Positions 30,604 through 37,498 of a stretch of 37,498 bases of DNA are shown in pieces. Position 1 is the first letter of the stretch; the number at the start of each line of letters is the position of its first letter. Origin of the DNA: Verrucomicrobiota bacterium. Its GTDB lineage: Bacteria; Verrucomicrobiota; Verrucomicrobiia; Verrucomicrobiales; Akkermansiaceae. Made by a program: the position numbers and the translations under genes. The stretch lies in assembly GCA_004293445.1 (NCBI GenBank), contig RDYP01000026.1:1-37498 (forward strand). Direction: 5' to 3'. The notes beneath the pieces were generated by a model. It searched no databases and was not told the DNA's origin. It saw only the letters and a program-made list of their open reading frames with translations.

Positions 30604-31349
30604 GCTCCGGGATAGGCTGCCATCAGGTCCTTCATCTCGCGCACCGCCGGACCGAAGCCGATCCGCATGGCACGGGCGACAATGCTGTGTCCGATGTTCA
30701 ACTCCGCGAGGTGCGGCACCGTGAACAACCGCAGAAGGTTCGAATAATTGATCCCATGCCCTGCATTCACCTGCAGGCCGACCGAATGTCCCGCCCGCGC
30801 CGCGCCGCTTAGGCGATCCACTTCAAGCTCCCAGCAACCATCCAAAGCATTCGCGAAACAACCCGTGTGCAGCTCGACCATCTCCGCGCCCGTGGCCGCT
30901 GCTGCCTCGATCTGATGCAGGTCGGGATCAATGAACAGCGAGACTCGAATGCCCCGCTCCCGCAAGGTCTCGACACAGCCCTGAACCTCGGCCAGACGAC
31001 CCGCCACGTCCAAACCGCCCTCCGTCGTCACCTCCTCGCGGGTTTCGGGCACCAGACAGACAAAGTCCGGCATCAAGGCCAGAGCTAGACGGGTCATCTC
31101 AGCCGTCACCCCCATCTCCAAATTCAAAGGCAAAGGACAATGCTCGCGAATCTCAAAGGCGTCCCGATCCTGCATGTGACGGCGGTCGCCGCGAACGTGA
31201 ATGGTGATCGAATCCCCGCCCCCATCGCGCGCATCCAGCGCCGCTTGCAAGGGCGACGGCTCCGCATTCGGCGAATCCGGCAACAGAGCGTAACGGGCCT
31301 GACGCAAGGTCGCCACGTGATCGATGTTCACACCCAAAAGCATGCCCAT
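30600..31349 (-). CDS. pdxJ: Pyridoxine 5'-phosphate synthase
   Basis: It condenses 1-deoxy-D-xylulose 5-phosphate with 3-amino-2-oxopropyl phosphate in the DXP-dependent route to vitamin B6. The 249-residue product starts MGMLLGVNIDHVATLRQAR, the family N-terminus. It also has SITIHVRGDRRHMQDRD, NLEMGVTAEM, a VCLVPETREEVTTEGGLD segment, and VNAGHGINYSN with catalytic His. Two close ATGs (31349 and 31343) are equally plausible. The longer open frame reaching 31526 crosses the rhaEW terminator and is not used. Its stop overlaps the acpS start. Confidence 0.95.
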   Translation of the reverse strand: MGMLLGVNIDHVATLRQARYALLPDSPNAEPSPLQAALDARDGGGDSITIHVRGDRRHMQDRDAFEIREHCPLPLNLEMGVTAEMTRLALALMPDFVCLVPETREEVTTEGGLDVAGRLAEVQGCVETLRERGIRVSLFIDPDLHQIEAAAATGAEMVELHTGCFANALDGCWELEVDRLSGAARAGHSVGLQVNAGHGINYSNLLRLFTVPHLAELNIGHSIVARAMRIGFGPAVREMKDLMAAYPGA

Positions 31350-31427
31350 GGGATAAACACGGTGGGCCGGGTCCGCACTTGAAAAATCAACCCTCGCCGA
31401 TTTCAGGCCTGCGATCCTCCAATCCAT

Positions 31428-31462
31428 AAAAAGAAAGGGCGGCCCCTTTGAAGGAGCCGCCC
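31428..31462 (-). terminator. Intrinsic terminator of rhaEW
   Basis: On the minus strand, GGGCGGC-CCTT pairs with AAGG-GCCGCCC around a two-base loop with one mismatched pair, and TTTCTTTTT follows. It lies 33 bp after the rhaEW stop, separating it from the pdxJ-acpS unit transcribed in the same direction. Confidence 0.85.
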
Positions 31463-31494
31463 GATCGTTGAACAAAGGCCAGTGGGAAACCCAA

Positions 31495-33690
31495 TCAGCG
31501 GAGGAAGGCCTCGTGCAGACCGCCATCGACGGTGATCACCTGGCCGGTCGTCTTGCTCAAACGGCCTGTTACCAGCAGGAAGTAAGCCTCCGCCTGATCC
31601 GCAGGCGTGATGGGTGCCTTGGTCAAAGTACGATCCGCATAGAACTGGGCAAGCTTGCCGACCAGCGACTCGGTCGCCTCGTCATCCGTGTAAGGGATGT
31701 TGTACTTCGCCAAGGAACCGATGACTCGGTCCCGCGGGAACATCGCCGATCCCTGAACCACAGTGGCCGGGGCGACGCCGTTGACGCGAACCAAAGGAGC
31801 CAGCTCGATTGCCAATTCGCGGACCAAGTGATTGGCCGCTGCCTTCGAGGTGTCGTAGGCGAGGCTGCCCTTCTTCGCCACCGCCGCATTGGCGCTGGTG
31901 GTCAGCACCAGGTTGCCGCGCAAACCCTGCTCGTTCCATGTCTTGGCCGCTTCATCCGCCACGAAGTAGGAACCGGTGACGTTGATGTTGAAGGTCAAGG
32001 CCCACTTGTCGTCCGGAATGTGTCCCGTGGTGTCGCTCGGCACAAAGATGCCGGCAGTCACGCAGATGTGGTCGAAGCCACCGTAGGCGAGAGCCACTTG
32101 ATCGAGCATCGCGCGAATGCTGGCACGATCGGTGATGTTCGCCGCGAAGCCGATCGCCTGACCGCAGTTGGAGACGCCGGTGCCGGCCACGCCAATCCCA
32201 ACGCCGTACTTGTCGGTGATCTCCTTGGCGGTTGCCTCGGCCGCATCCTTGTTGAGGTCGACGCAGACGATGTGCGCGCCGTCCTTCACCAGGCGGTGGG
32301 CGGTTTCCTTACCGATGCCGGAACCGGCACCGATCACGATGATCACCTGGCGCGCAAGTTCCTTCTCGGCGGGCATGCGCTGGAGCTTCGCTTCCTCAAG
32401 CAGCCAGTATTCGATGTCGAAGGCTTCCTGCTGTGGCAGCGAGATGTATTCGTCGATCGCCTCCGCACCGCGCATGACTTCCACCGCGCAGTTGTAGAAC
32501 TCGGCGGTCACGCGGGACTCCGACTTGTCCTTGCCCCAGGCGATCATGCCGAGGCCGGGGATGAGGACGACGGTCGGGTTCGGGTCGCGCATCGCCGGGC
32601 TGTTGGCATGCTTGCAGGCGGCGTAGTAGGCGGCGTAGTCCTTGCGGTACTGTTCCAGACCGGCGGCGAGCTTCGCCTTGAGCGCGGCGGCGTCTTCGGA
32701 TTGCGGGTTCCAGTCGACGTAGAGCGGCTTGATCTTAGTGCGCAGGAAGTGGTCGGGGCAGGAAGTGCCCAGCTCGGCGAGGCGCGGGGCATCGGCCGAA
32801 TTGACGAAGCGCAGGATCTTGGCGTCGTCTTGAACGGTGCCGATAAAGCGCTTTTGCTGCGAAACCTGACCTCTCAACCAAGGGAGAATCGCGGCAAGCG
32901 TGGCTTGGCGCTCCGCTTCCGGCAGCGTCTGATACTTCTGACCGCCGAATGCCGTCGCGTCACCACCCTTGGCGTCGTACTTGGCCTCGATATACGCTGC
33001 CGCCTTCTCGATGAACTCAAGCGTGCGGACGTAGCAGACCTTGTCGTCGTCGTCCCACGAGATGAAGCCGTGCTGCCCCATCATGATCGCTTTCACATCC
33101 GGCTGCGCTTTGGAAATTTCCTGCATCGCGAGACCGAGCTCGAAGCCCGGACGCATCCAAGGAACGTAGGCCATTTCACCGCCGAAAATCTCCTTGGTGA
33201 GTTGCTGGCAATTCTTGGAGGCAGCGATCGCAATGATCGCGTTCGGGTGCATGTGATCGACGTGCTTGCCCGGAAGGAAACTGTGCAGCGGGGTATCAAT
33301 CGACGAGGCGCGCGGATTGAGATTGAAAGTGGTGTGGAAATACATCGCCACCATCTCATCCTCAGCCTGCGACTTCAGACCCTTGTCGGCACGCGCGGCG
33401 TAAAGGCCCTGCATCGCGATCAGCTTGTCCTGATAGAGCGATGAGAAATTGTCGCGCTTGCTGGTGCGCAGGTCACCGCCGGAACCCTTCACCCACAGCA
33501 CTTCCACCGGCTGACCGGTGAGCGGGTCGGTCTCGACGATCTTCGAGGAGGTATTCCCGCCGCCGGTATTGGTCACCCGCTGGTCGTCGCCAAGGATATT
33601 CGAACGATAGACGAGGCGGGCAACAGGGTCGAGAGACGCAGCGTGAGCGTCGTCCCATGAGTAATTCACATGCTTGAAATCGGTAGCCAT
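31495..33690 (-). CDS. rhaEW: Bifunctional rhamnulose-1-phosphate aldolase / L-lactaldehyde dehydrogenase
   Basis: The aldolase half splits L-rhamnulose 1-phosphate into dihydroxyacetone phosphate and L-lactaldehyde. The dehydrogenase half is thought to oxidise lactaldehyde to lactate. The 731-residue product has a class II aldolase/adducin domain (about 1-420) with VTNTGGGNTSSK, KGSGGDL and metal site HVDHMHP. A C-terminal short-chain dehydrogenase domain (about 450-731) has GAGSGIG, the YDTSKAA catalytic Tyr/Lys, and ITVDGG at the end. This is the fusion known from B. subtilis RhaEW (YuxG) and several other bacteria. Start is the Met of MATDFKHVNYSWDD; further upstream is promoter sequence. 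It diverges from a DeoR-type regulator and lies near rhaB, which supports the substrate. Confidence 0.93.
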   Translation of the reverse strand: MATDFKHVNYSWDDAHAASLDPVARLVYRSNILGDDQRVTNTGGGNTSSKIVETDPLTGQPVEVLWVKGSGGDLRTSKRDNFSSLYQDKLIAMQGLYAARADKGLKSQAEDEMVAMYFHTTFNLNPRASSIDTPLHSFLPGKHVDHMHPNAIIAIAASKNCQQLTKEIFGGEMAYVPWMRPGFELGLAMQEISKAQPDVKAIMMGQHGFISWDDDDKVCYVRTLEFIEKAAAYIEAKYDAKGGDATAFGGQKYQTLPEAERQATLAAILPWLRGQVSQQKRFIGTVQDDAKILRFVNSADAPRLAELGTSCPDHFLRTKIKPLYVDWNPQSEDAAALKAKLAAGLEQYRKDYAAYYAACKHANSPAMRDPNPTVVLIPGLGMIAWGKDKSESRVTAEFYNCAVEVMRGAEAIDEYISLPQQEAFDIEYWLLEEAKLQRMPAEKELARQVIIVIGAGSGIGKETAHRLVKDGAHIVCVDLNKDAAEATAKEITDKYGVGIGVAGTGVSNCGQAIGFAANITDRASIRAMLDQVALAYGGFDHICVTAGIFVPSDTTGHIPDDKWALTFNINVTGSYFVADEAAKTWNEQGLRGNLVLTTSANAAVAKKGSLAYDTSKAAANHLVRELAIELAPLVRVNGVAPATVVQGSAMFPRDRVIGSLAKYNIPYTDDEATESLVGKLAQFYADRTLTKAPITPADQAEAYFLLVTGRLSKTTGQVITVDGGLHEAFLR

Positions 33691-33772
33691 GAGTCGTTGA
33701 TGTTTGGGATTGACGGGGCGCGGTGTGGCGAACAAAACCCACGAAAGCAAGCAATTTCCCACAGAATCCCAC
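33691..33772. promoter_or_regulatory. Divergent rhaEW / deoR-type promoter-operator region
   Basis: This 82-bp gap must carry both outward promoters and probably the regulator's operator. On the minus strand it holds TTTCGTGGGTTTTGTTCG, with TTTCG/TTTGTTCG direct repeats that recall DeoR-family operators, and GTGGGATTCTGTGGGAA. This is a resemblance, not a demonstrated site. Confidence 0.35.
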
Positions 33773-34537
33773 ATGCTCGCGGCCGAACGCCAACGCCAGA
33801 TCCTCGACCGGGTGCGCCACGATGGCACCGTCCGGACGGCGGACCTTGCACGGGATTTCGCGGTGACTGAAGAAACGATCCGCCGCGATCTCGATTACCT
33901 CGGTCGGCGCGGCCACCTGCGGCGGACCCATGGTGGGGCGATGGATGTGACGATGCCTCTCGGCGAACTCTCGCAGTCCGAACGCGAAGCCCGCCACCTT
34001 GAGGAGAAAGTGGCCATCGCCCGCGAGACCTCGCGGCTGCTGGCGCCCGGCGAGACCATCCTGCTCGACGCCTCCACCACCGCCCTCGAGCTGGCCGGAC
34101 AGCTGCCCGCCGGCATGCCGCTGCGCGTCGTCACCTATTCGCTGGCCGTGGTCGAACGGCTGGCCGCGAACGACGATGTCGAGTTGGTTCAGCTCGGCGG
34201 CCGTTACGAACCGCGCGGCCGCCGCTTCTCTGGCATGCTGACCGAGTCCGCGCTGCGCTTGCTGAAAATCGACCGCTTTTTCTTTTCCGGTGCCGGCCTC
34301 GACCCCGCCCAAGGCGTCGGCGAACCAAATCACGAGCAAGCCCGCCTCAAACGCCAAATGGTCGAGCACGCGGCTTGGAACTGCGCCCTCATCGATCACT
34401 CGAAGCTCGGCGTGAAGGCCGACCATTTCTTCGCCACCCCGGCCGATCTCGATGTCGTGATCACCGACCGCGACTCGAAATCTTACATCAAATCCCATCT
34501 CAAGAACCCTCCCTACGAGCTCCGCTTCGCCCGCTGA
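33773..34537 (+). CDS. DeoR-family transcriptional regulator of rhamnose genes
   Basis: The 254-residue product has an N-terminal winged helix (about 1-57: AAERQRQILDRV, TADLARDFAVTEETIRRDL, LRRTHGGAM), followed by a DeoRC sugar-phosphate sensor domain with ILLDASTTALELA and VVTYSLAVVERLA. DeoR proteins are usually repressors released by a phosphorylated sugar. Here the likely signal is rhamnulose 1-phosphate or a related product, inferred from its neighbours. It is divergent from rhaEW and 42 bp before rhaB. The start at 33773 (MLAAERQRQIL) is favoured over 33704, which would run through the divergent promoter. Confidence 0.92.
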   Translation: MLAAERQRQILDRVRHDGTVRTADLARDFAVTEETIRRDLDYLGRRGHLRRTHGGAMDVTMPLGELSQSEREARHLEEKVAIARETSRLLAPGETILLDASTTALELAGQLPAGMPLRVVTYSLAVVERLAANDDVELVQLGGRYEPRGRRFSGMLTESALRLLKIDRFFFSGAGLDPAQGVGEPNHEQARLKRQMVEHAAWNCALIDHSKLGVKADHFFATPADLDVVITDRDSKSYIKSHLKNPPYELRFAR

Positions 34538-34579
34538 ATTTCAGCGCTTCAGTTTTCAGCATCCCAACTTTTCCTTCCT

Positions 34580-36052
34580 ATGTCCGTCTTCCTCTCCATC
34601 GACCTCGGCGCCGGCAGCGGCCGCGTCATCGCCGGCATCACCGACCTCAAAACCCTCCGCCTCGAAGAAATCCACCGCTTCGATAACCCGGGCACCGACC
34701 TCCCCGGCGGATCCTTCTGGAACATCGTCGGACTTTACCGCGACATCGTCGAAGGCCTGCGCCGCGCCGTCGAAAAATACGGCAAGGACATCGTCGCCAT
34801 CGGCATCGACACCTGGGGCTGCGATTTCGGCCTGCTCGATAGCCACGGCCGCCTCCTCGGCATGCCGCACCAATACCGCGACTCACGCCACGAAGGCATG
34901 CCCGCCGTGATGCACTCCCGCCTCAGCGAGGCCGAAATCTACTCGCTCACCGGCATCACCACCGAGTTCTACAACAGCTCCCTCCACCTCCTCGCCGAAG
35001 AGCAAATCTCCTCCCCCGCCCTTGCCGCGGCCGACAAGCTCCTCTTCATTCCCGACCTCCTCGCCTACTGGCTCTGCGGCGTTCAAGCCGTCGAACGCAC
35101 CATCGCCTCCACCTCCCAACTGCTCGATTCCTCCACCGGTGACTGGGCCTGGGGCGTGATCGAAGCGCTCGGCCTACCCCAAAGCATCTTCGGAAAAGTC
35201 GTCGCCCCCGGCACCGTGCTCGGCCCCATCCGCAAGGAAGTCGCCCGCATTATCGGACTCGAAGGCATCCCGGTCGTCGCCAGCGCCTCGCACGACACCG
35301 CATCGGCTGTCGCGGGCATTCCCATGGAAGGCGAGGACCCACTCTGGCTGTCCTCAGGGACTTGGTCGATCATGGGACTGGAACGCCGCGAACCCATCCG
35401 CACTCCGGAAGCCTTCGCCGCCCGCTGCTGCAACGAACTCGGTGCCGACGGCACCGTCCGCTTCCTGAAAAACATCTCAGGGCTCTGGCTCATCCAAGAA
35501 TGCAAACGTCAATGGGCCCTCGAAGGGGAAAACCTCTCCTACGCGGAAATGGCAACTTTGGCCGAAAACGCGCCCGCCTTCACGGCTTTCATCGACCCCG
35601 ACGATCCGGTATTCGCCTCTCCCGGCGACATGCCTGAAAAAATCCGCGCCTTCTGCGAGCGCAGTGGTCAGCAAGTCCCGCAAGACAAAGGCAGTATCCT
35701 CCGAGTTGCATCCGAGTCCCTCGCCCTGAAATACCGCGTTGTCTTCGAACGCTTCTGCGATCTCTCCGGCAGACGTTTCACCCGTCTCCATGCCGGGGGC
35801 GGCGGCATCCAAAACGCCTTCCTCGCCCAAGCCACCGCCGATGCACTCGGCATCGAAGTCGTCGCCGGACCGGTCGAAGCGACCTCCTGCGGCAACCTCG
35901 TCGTCCAAATGATCGCCACCGGCCACGTGCCCGACCTGGCCGCCGGTCGCCGCCTGATCCGCGACTCCTTCGAGTTCCAGACCTACACCCCTCGGAATCC
36001 CGAGCAATGGCAACCCGCCTACCTGCGTTTCCAACAAGTCATCGCCGGCTAG
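34580..36052 (+). CDS. rhaB: Rhamnulokinase (FGGY family)
   Basis: It phosphorylates L-rhamnulose at O1 with ATP, making the substrate of the aldolase. The 490-residue product has the FGGY N-terminal strand-loop SIDLGAGSGRVIAG, AIGIDTWGCDFGLLD with the catalytic-region Asp, GMPHQYRDSRHEG, a SASHDTASAV stretch and a C-terminal ATPase-fold segment HAGGGGIQNAFLAQATADAL. The GAGSGR and DTWGCDF sequences point to rhamnulokinase rather than xylulokinase or glycerol kinase, and the rhaEW neighbour agrees. No rhamnose isomerase is in the window. The stop TAG is part of the CTAG directly bordering the IS, so the coding sequence is just spared. Confidence 0.93.
   Translation: MSVFLSIDLGAGSGRVIAGITDLKTLRLEEIHRFDNPGTDLPGGSFWNIVGLYRDIVEGLRRAVEKYGKDIVAIGIDTWGCDFGLLDSHGRLLGMPHQYRDSRHEGMPAVMHSRLSEAEIYSLTGITTEFYNSSLHLLAEEQISSPALAAADKLLFIPDLLAYWLCGVQAVERTIASTSQLLDSSTGDWAWGVIEALGLPQSIFGKVVAPGTVLGPIRKEVARIIGLEGIPVVASASHDTASAVAGIPMEGEDPLWLSSGTWSIMGLERREPIRTPEAFAARCCNELGADGTVRFLKNISGLWLIQECKRQWALEGENLSYAEMATLAENAPAFTAFIDPDDPVFASPGDMPEKIRAFCERSGQQVPQDKGSILRVASESLALKYRVVFERFCDLSGRRFTRLHAGGGGIQNAFLAQATADALGIEVVAGPVEATSCGNLVVQMIATGHVPDLAAGRRLIRDSFEFQTYTPRNPEQWQPAYLRFQQVIAG
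36049..36052. repeat. CTAG at the left IS border (putative target duplication)
   Basis: CTAG directly precedes the left inverted repeat and recurs at 37493-37496 directly after the right one. It fits a 4-bp target-site duplication of a palindromic target. Because CTAG is self-complementary it could also be part of the element ends. It contains the rhaB stop codon. Confidence 0.6.
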
Positions 36053-36071
36053 CAGCCTGTTGAAAAACCCT
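36053..36071 (+). repeat. Left terminal inverted repeat of the IS
   Basis: CAGCCTGTTGAAAAACCCT. It pairs with 37474-37492 with two mismatches (positions 13 and 19). Confidence 0.88.
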
Positions 36072-36099
36072 TCCTGATCTGCTTCGCTTCGCGGCGAGC

Positions 36100-37419
36100 A
36101 TGTTCGAGAGCCGCGACACCCGCAACGAGTCCCAGCCGCAATTCTGGGCCACTGCAAGCACCTTCTATCGCAAGCTCGACGCCACCCTGGAAAGCATCGG
36201 CTTCACCGTCGGCGTCCGTGAGATCTGCCGCCCGGCCTATGCCGACGCTGCCAAGGGCGGCCGGCCGGGAATCGACCCCGCCGTCTATTTCAAGATGCTC
36301 ATGATCGGGTTCTTCGAGAACCTCCCGAGCGAGCGTTCGATCGCCAGCCGCTGCGCCGACTCGCTCTCGCTGCGCGCCTTCCTCGGCTACGGACTTGAAG
36401 AAGAAACGCCCGACCACTCCAGTCTTTCGGTCATCCGCAGCCGGCTCGGCACGGAGATCTTCCAGGCGGCGCTCGAGCTCGTCCTGCGCGCGCTTCACGG
36501 CCATGGCCTACTCAAGGGCCGTCATCTCGGCATCGACTCCAGCGTGATCGAGGCCAATGCCTCGCTGCGCGAACTGGTTCACCGCAACACCGAGGAAAGC
36601 TACTGGGACTACGTCAAACGTCTCGCCGCCGAAGCCGGGATCGATCCCGACGACACCAAAGCCGTGCGCCGCTTCGACAAGAAGCGCGAGGGCCGAAAGA
36701 CCTCCAACGCCGAGTGGGTCAATCCGCACGATCCCGACGCGAAGGTCGGCATGACCAAGCACGGGGCCTGCGACATGATCTACAAGCCCGAGCACGTCAC
36801 CGACTTGGAAAGCGGTGCGATCGTCGCGGCGGTAGTGCGTCACGGCAACGAAGGCGATACCAAGGAACTCGCGGAGCGGGTGCTGGCTGCTGGCGCGACC
36901 CTCTCCCGTGCGTGCGGTGATCCCGAGCAGGCCAAGGTCCTGCGAAGCCTCACTGCGGATGAAGGATACTTCAGCGTCGAGGAGATCTGCTCCTTGCAGG
37001 CGGACAAGATCCGCACCGTGGTTGGCGATCCCCACGCGGCGATGCGCCGCAAGGACCGGCAGGACGGAGCGGTCAAAGAAGTGCTGATGAAGGCGCGGCG
37101 GGCCGTGAAGAGCGCCAGCGGCAAGGCGCTGCTCAGGAAGCGCGGGCAACACATTGAGCGCAGCTTTGCCCATGTCCTCGACCAAGGCGGACTGCGGCGT
37201 GCCACACTGCGCGGGACGCTCAACCTGACCAAACGACACCTCGCCGCCGTGCTGGTTTATGACCTGTCGCTGCTAATGCGTCATCTCACGGGCCACGGGA
37301 CACCGAAGCAGTGGCTGGCCATGGCAGGGAAGGCCCTTTTCGGGCACATCCGCCTGGTCGTGAGATCGACCATCGCCCTTTTGTTCGCACCAAGCCTCGA
37401 AACCCCGGCCGCGGCATGA
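36100..37419 (+). CDS. IS1182-like DDE transposase
   Basis: The 439-residue product begins with a DUF772-type region (GRPGIDPAVYFKMLMIGFF, about 48-66; then DHSSLSVIRSRL). The DDE catalytic core follows. The likely acidic triad is Asp146 in GIDSSVIEAN, Asp287 in ADEGYFS and Glu353 in ERSFAHV, and the last is followed by the RRATLRG stretch typical of this group. No frameshift or internal stop is present. The gene starts 47 bp inside the left end and stops 73 bp before the right end, the normal layout for a single-gene IS. Confidence 0.93.
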   Translation: MFESRDTRNESQPQFWATASTFYRKLDATLESIGFTVGVREICRPAYADAAKGGRPGIDPAVYFKMLMIGFFENLPSERSIASRCADSLSLRAFLGYGLEEETPDHSSLSVIRSRLGTEIFQAALELVLRALHGHGLLKGRHLGIDSSVIEANASLRELVHRNTEESYWDYVKRLAAEAGIDPDDTKAVRRFDKKREGRKTSNAEWVNPHDPDAKVGMTKHGACDMIYKPEHVTDLESGAIVAAVVRHGNEGDTKELAERVLAAGATLSRACGDPEQAKVLRSLTADEGYFSVEEICSLQADKIRTVVGDPHAAMRRKDRQDGAVKEVLMKARRAVKSASGKALLRKRGQHIERSFAHVLDQGGLRRATLRGTLNLTKRHLAAVLVYDLSLLMRHLTGHGTPKQWLAMAGKALFGHIRLVVRSTIALLFAPSLETPAAA

Positions 37420-37498
37420 CGATCACGAACGCGGAATCGATCGGAAAAGACTTCTCCCAGGGGTTGGAAAACCGGGGTTCTTCAACAGGCTGCTAGGC
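37400..37498. repeat. Terminal direct repeat, right copy
   Basis: Identical to bases 1-99. It covers the transposase stop, the right inverted repeat, CTAG and two more bases (GC). See the left copy for interpretation. Confidence 0.95.
37474..37492 (-). repeat. Right terminal inverted repeat of the IS
   Basis: On the minus strand this reads CAGCCTGTTGAAGAACCCC, matching the left repeat at 17 of 19 positions. CTAG follows at 37493-37496. Confidence 0.88.

Larger units (their letters stand above)
36053..37492 (+). mobile_element. Complete IS1182-like insertion sequence, 1,440 bp
   Basis: The element has 19-bp terminal inverted repeats (17 of 19 positions match), one intact transposase gene filling most of its length, and flanking CTAG. 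The right-end 93 bp recur at the start of the window. Ends of the form CAGCCTGTTGAA and a single DDE transposase with an N-terminal DUF772 domain match IS1182-like or IS5-related elements. The family name is inferred from the protein style. The element looks fully intact and potentially active. Confidence 0.9.

Noticed and set aside
31468-33444. 658-codon open frame on the plus strand, opposite rhaEW
   Set aside because: It mirrors the strongly conserved rhaEW gene and begins next to its terminator. The composition (Arg, Val, Gly, His) is that of a third-position shadow, with no recognisable domain.

Overview
The window looks like a chromosomal segment from a high-GC member of the Verrucomicrobiota, probably near Luteolibacter or Haloferula. 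This is inferred from gene style, not from a marker search. The pointers are a PEP-CTERM exported protein, a DUF1080 protein, a permuted ATP-grasp/alpha-E fusion, a Bat-like MoxR operon that includes an ABC exporter, a fused rhamnulose-phosphate aldolase/dehydrogenase, and weak Shine-Dalgarno signals. Most genes are housekeeping or physiology genes. I see no phage genes, CRISPR array, tRNA or rRNA. Coding density is high and no gap between genes exceeds about 230 bp.

Layout, left to right. Bases 1-93 are the right end of an insertion sequence (IS). Then come truC (-), a permuted ATP-grasp/alpha-E protein with a transglutaminase (+), and a PEP-CTERM secreted protein (+). A two-way terminator separates these from gapA (-), a DUF1080 protein (-) and cimA (-). 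An orphan gene (-) and a secreted alpha/beta-hydrolase (+) flank an AT-rich island. From about 10.7 to 22.1 kb an eight-gene (+) cluster encodes MoxR, a two-helix membrane protein, an ABC ATPase and permease, a DUF58 protein, a BatA-like protein, a small probable lipoprotein, and a large protein with two VWA domains and a GATase-like domain. Next are ppaC, argS and ptsN (all -). Two unrecognised envelope proteins precede ligA (+), which converges on pdxJ-acpS (-). The right end holds rhamnose catabolism: rhaEW (-), a DeoR-type regulator and rhaB (+). A complete 1,440-bp IS follows.

The first 99 bases and the last 99 bases are identical, and both are the right end of this IS. The window therefore either spans the DNA between two IS copies or was cut by an assembler at a repeated IS. 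A real 37-kb circle is unlikely for DNA carrying argS, ligA, gapA and acpS. The IS is flanked by CTAG, and on both outer sides that CTAG contains the stop codon of the neighbouring gene (rhaB on one side, truC on the other).

The least understood systems are the ATP-grasp/alpha-E plus transglutaminase pair, whose families are predicted to make or process peptide-like products but whose substrate is unknown, and the MoxR/DUF58/VWA cluster with its built-in ABC exporter.
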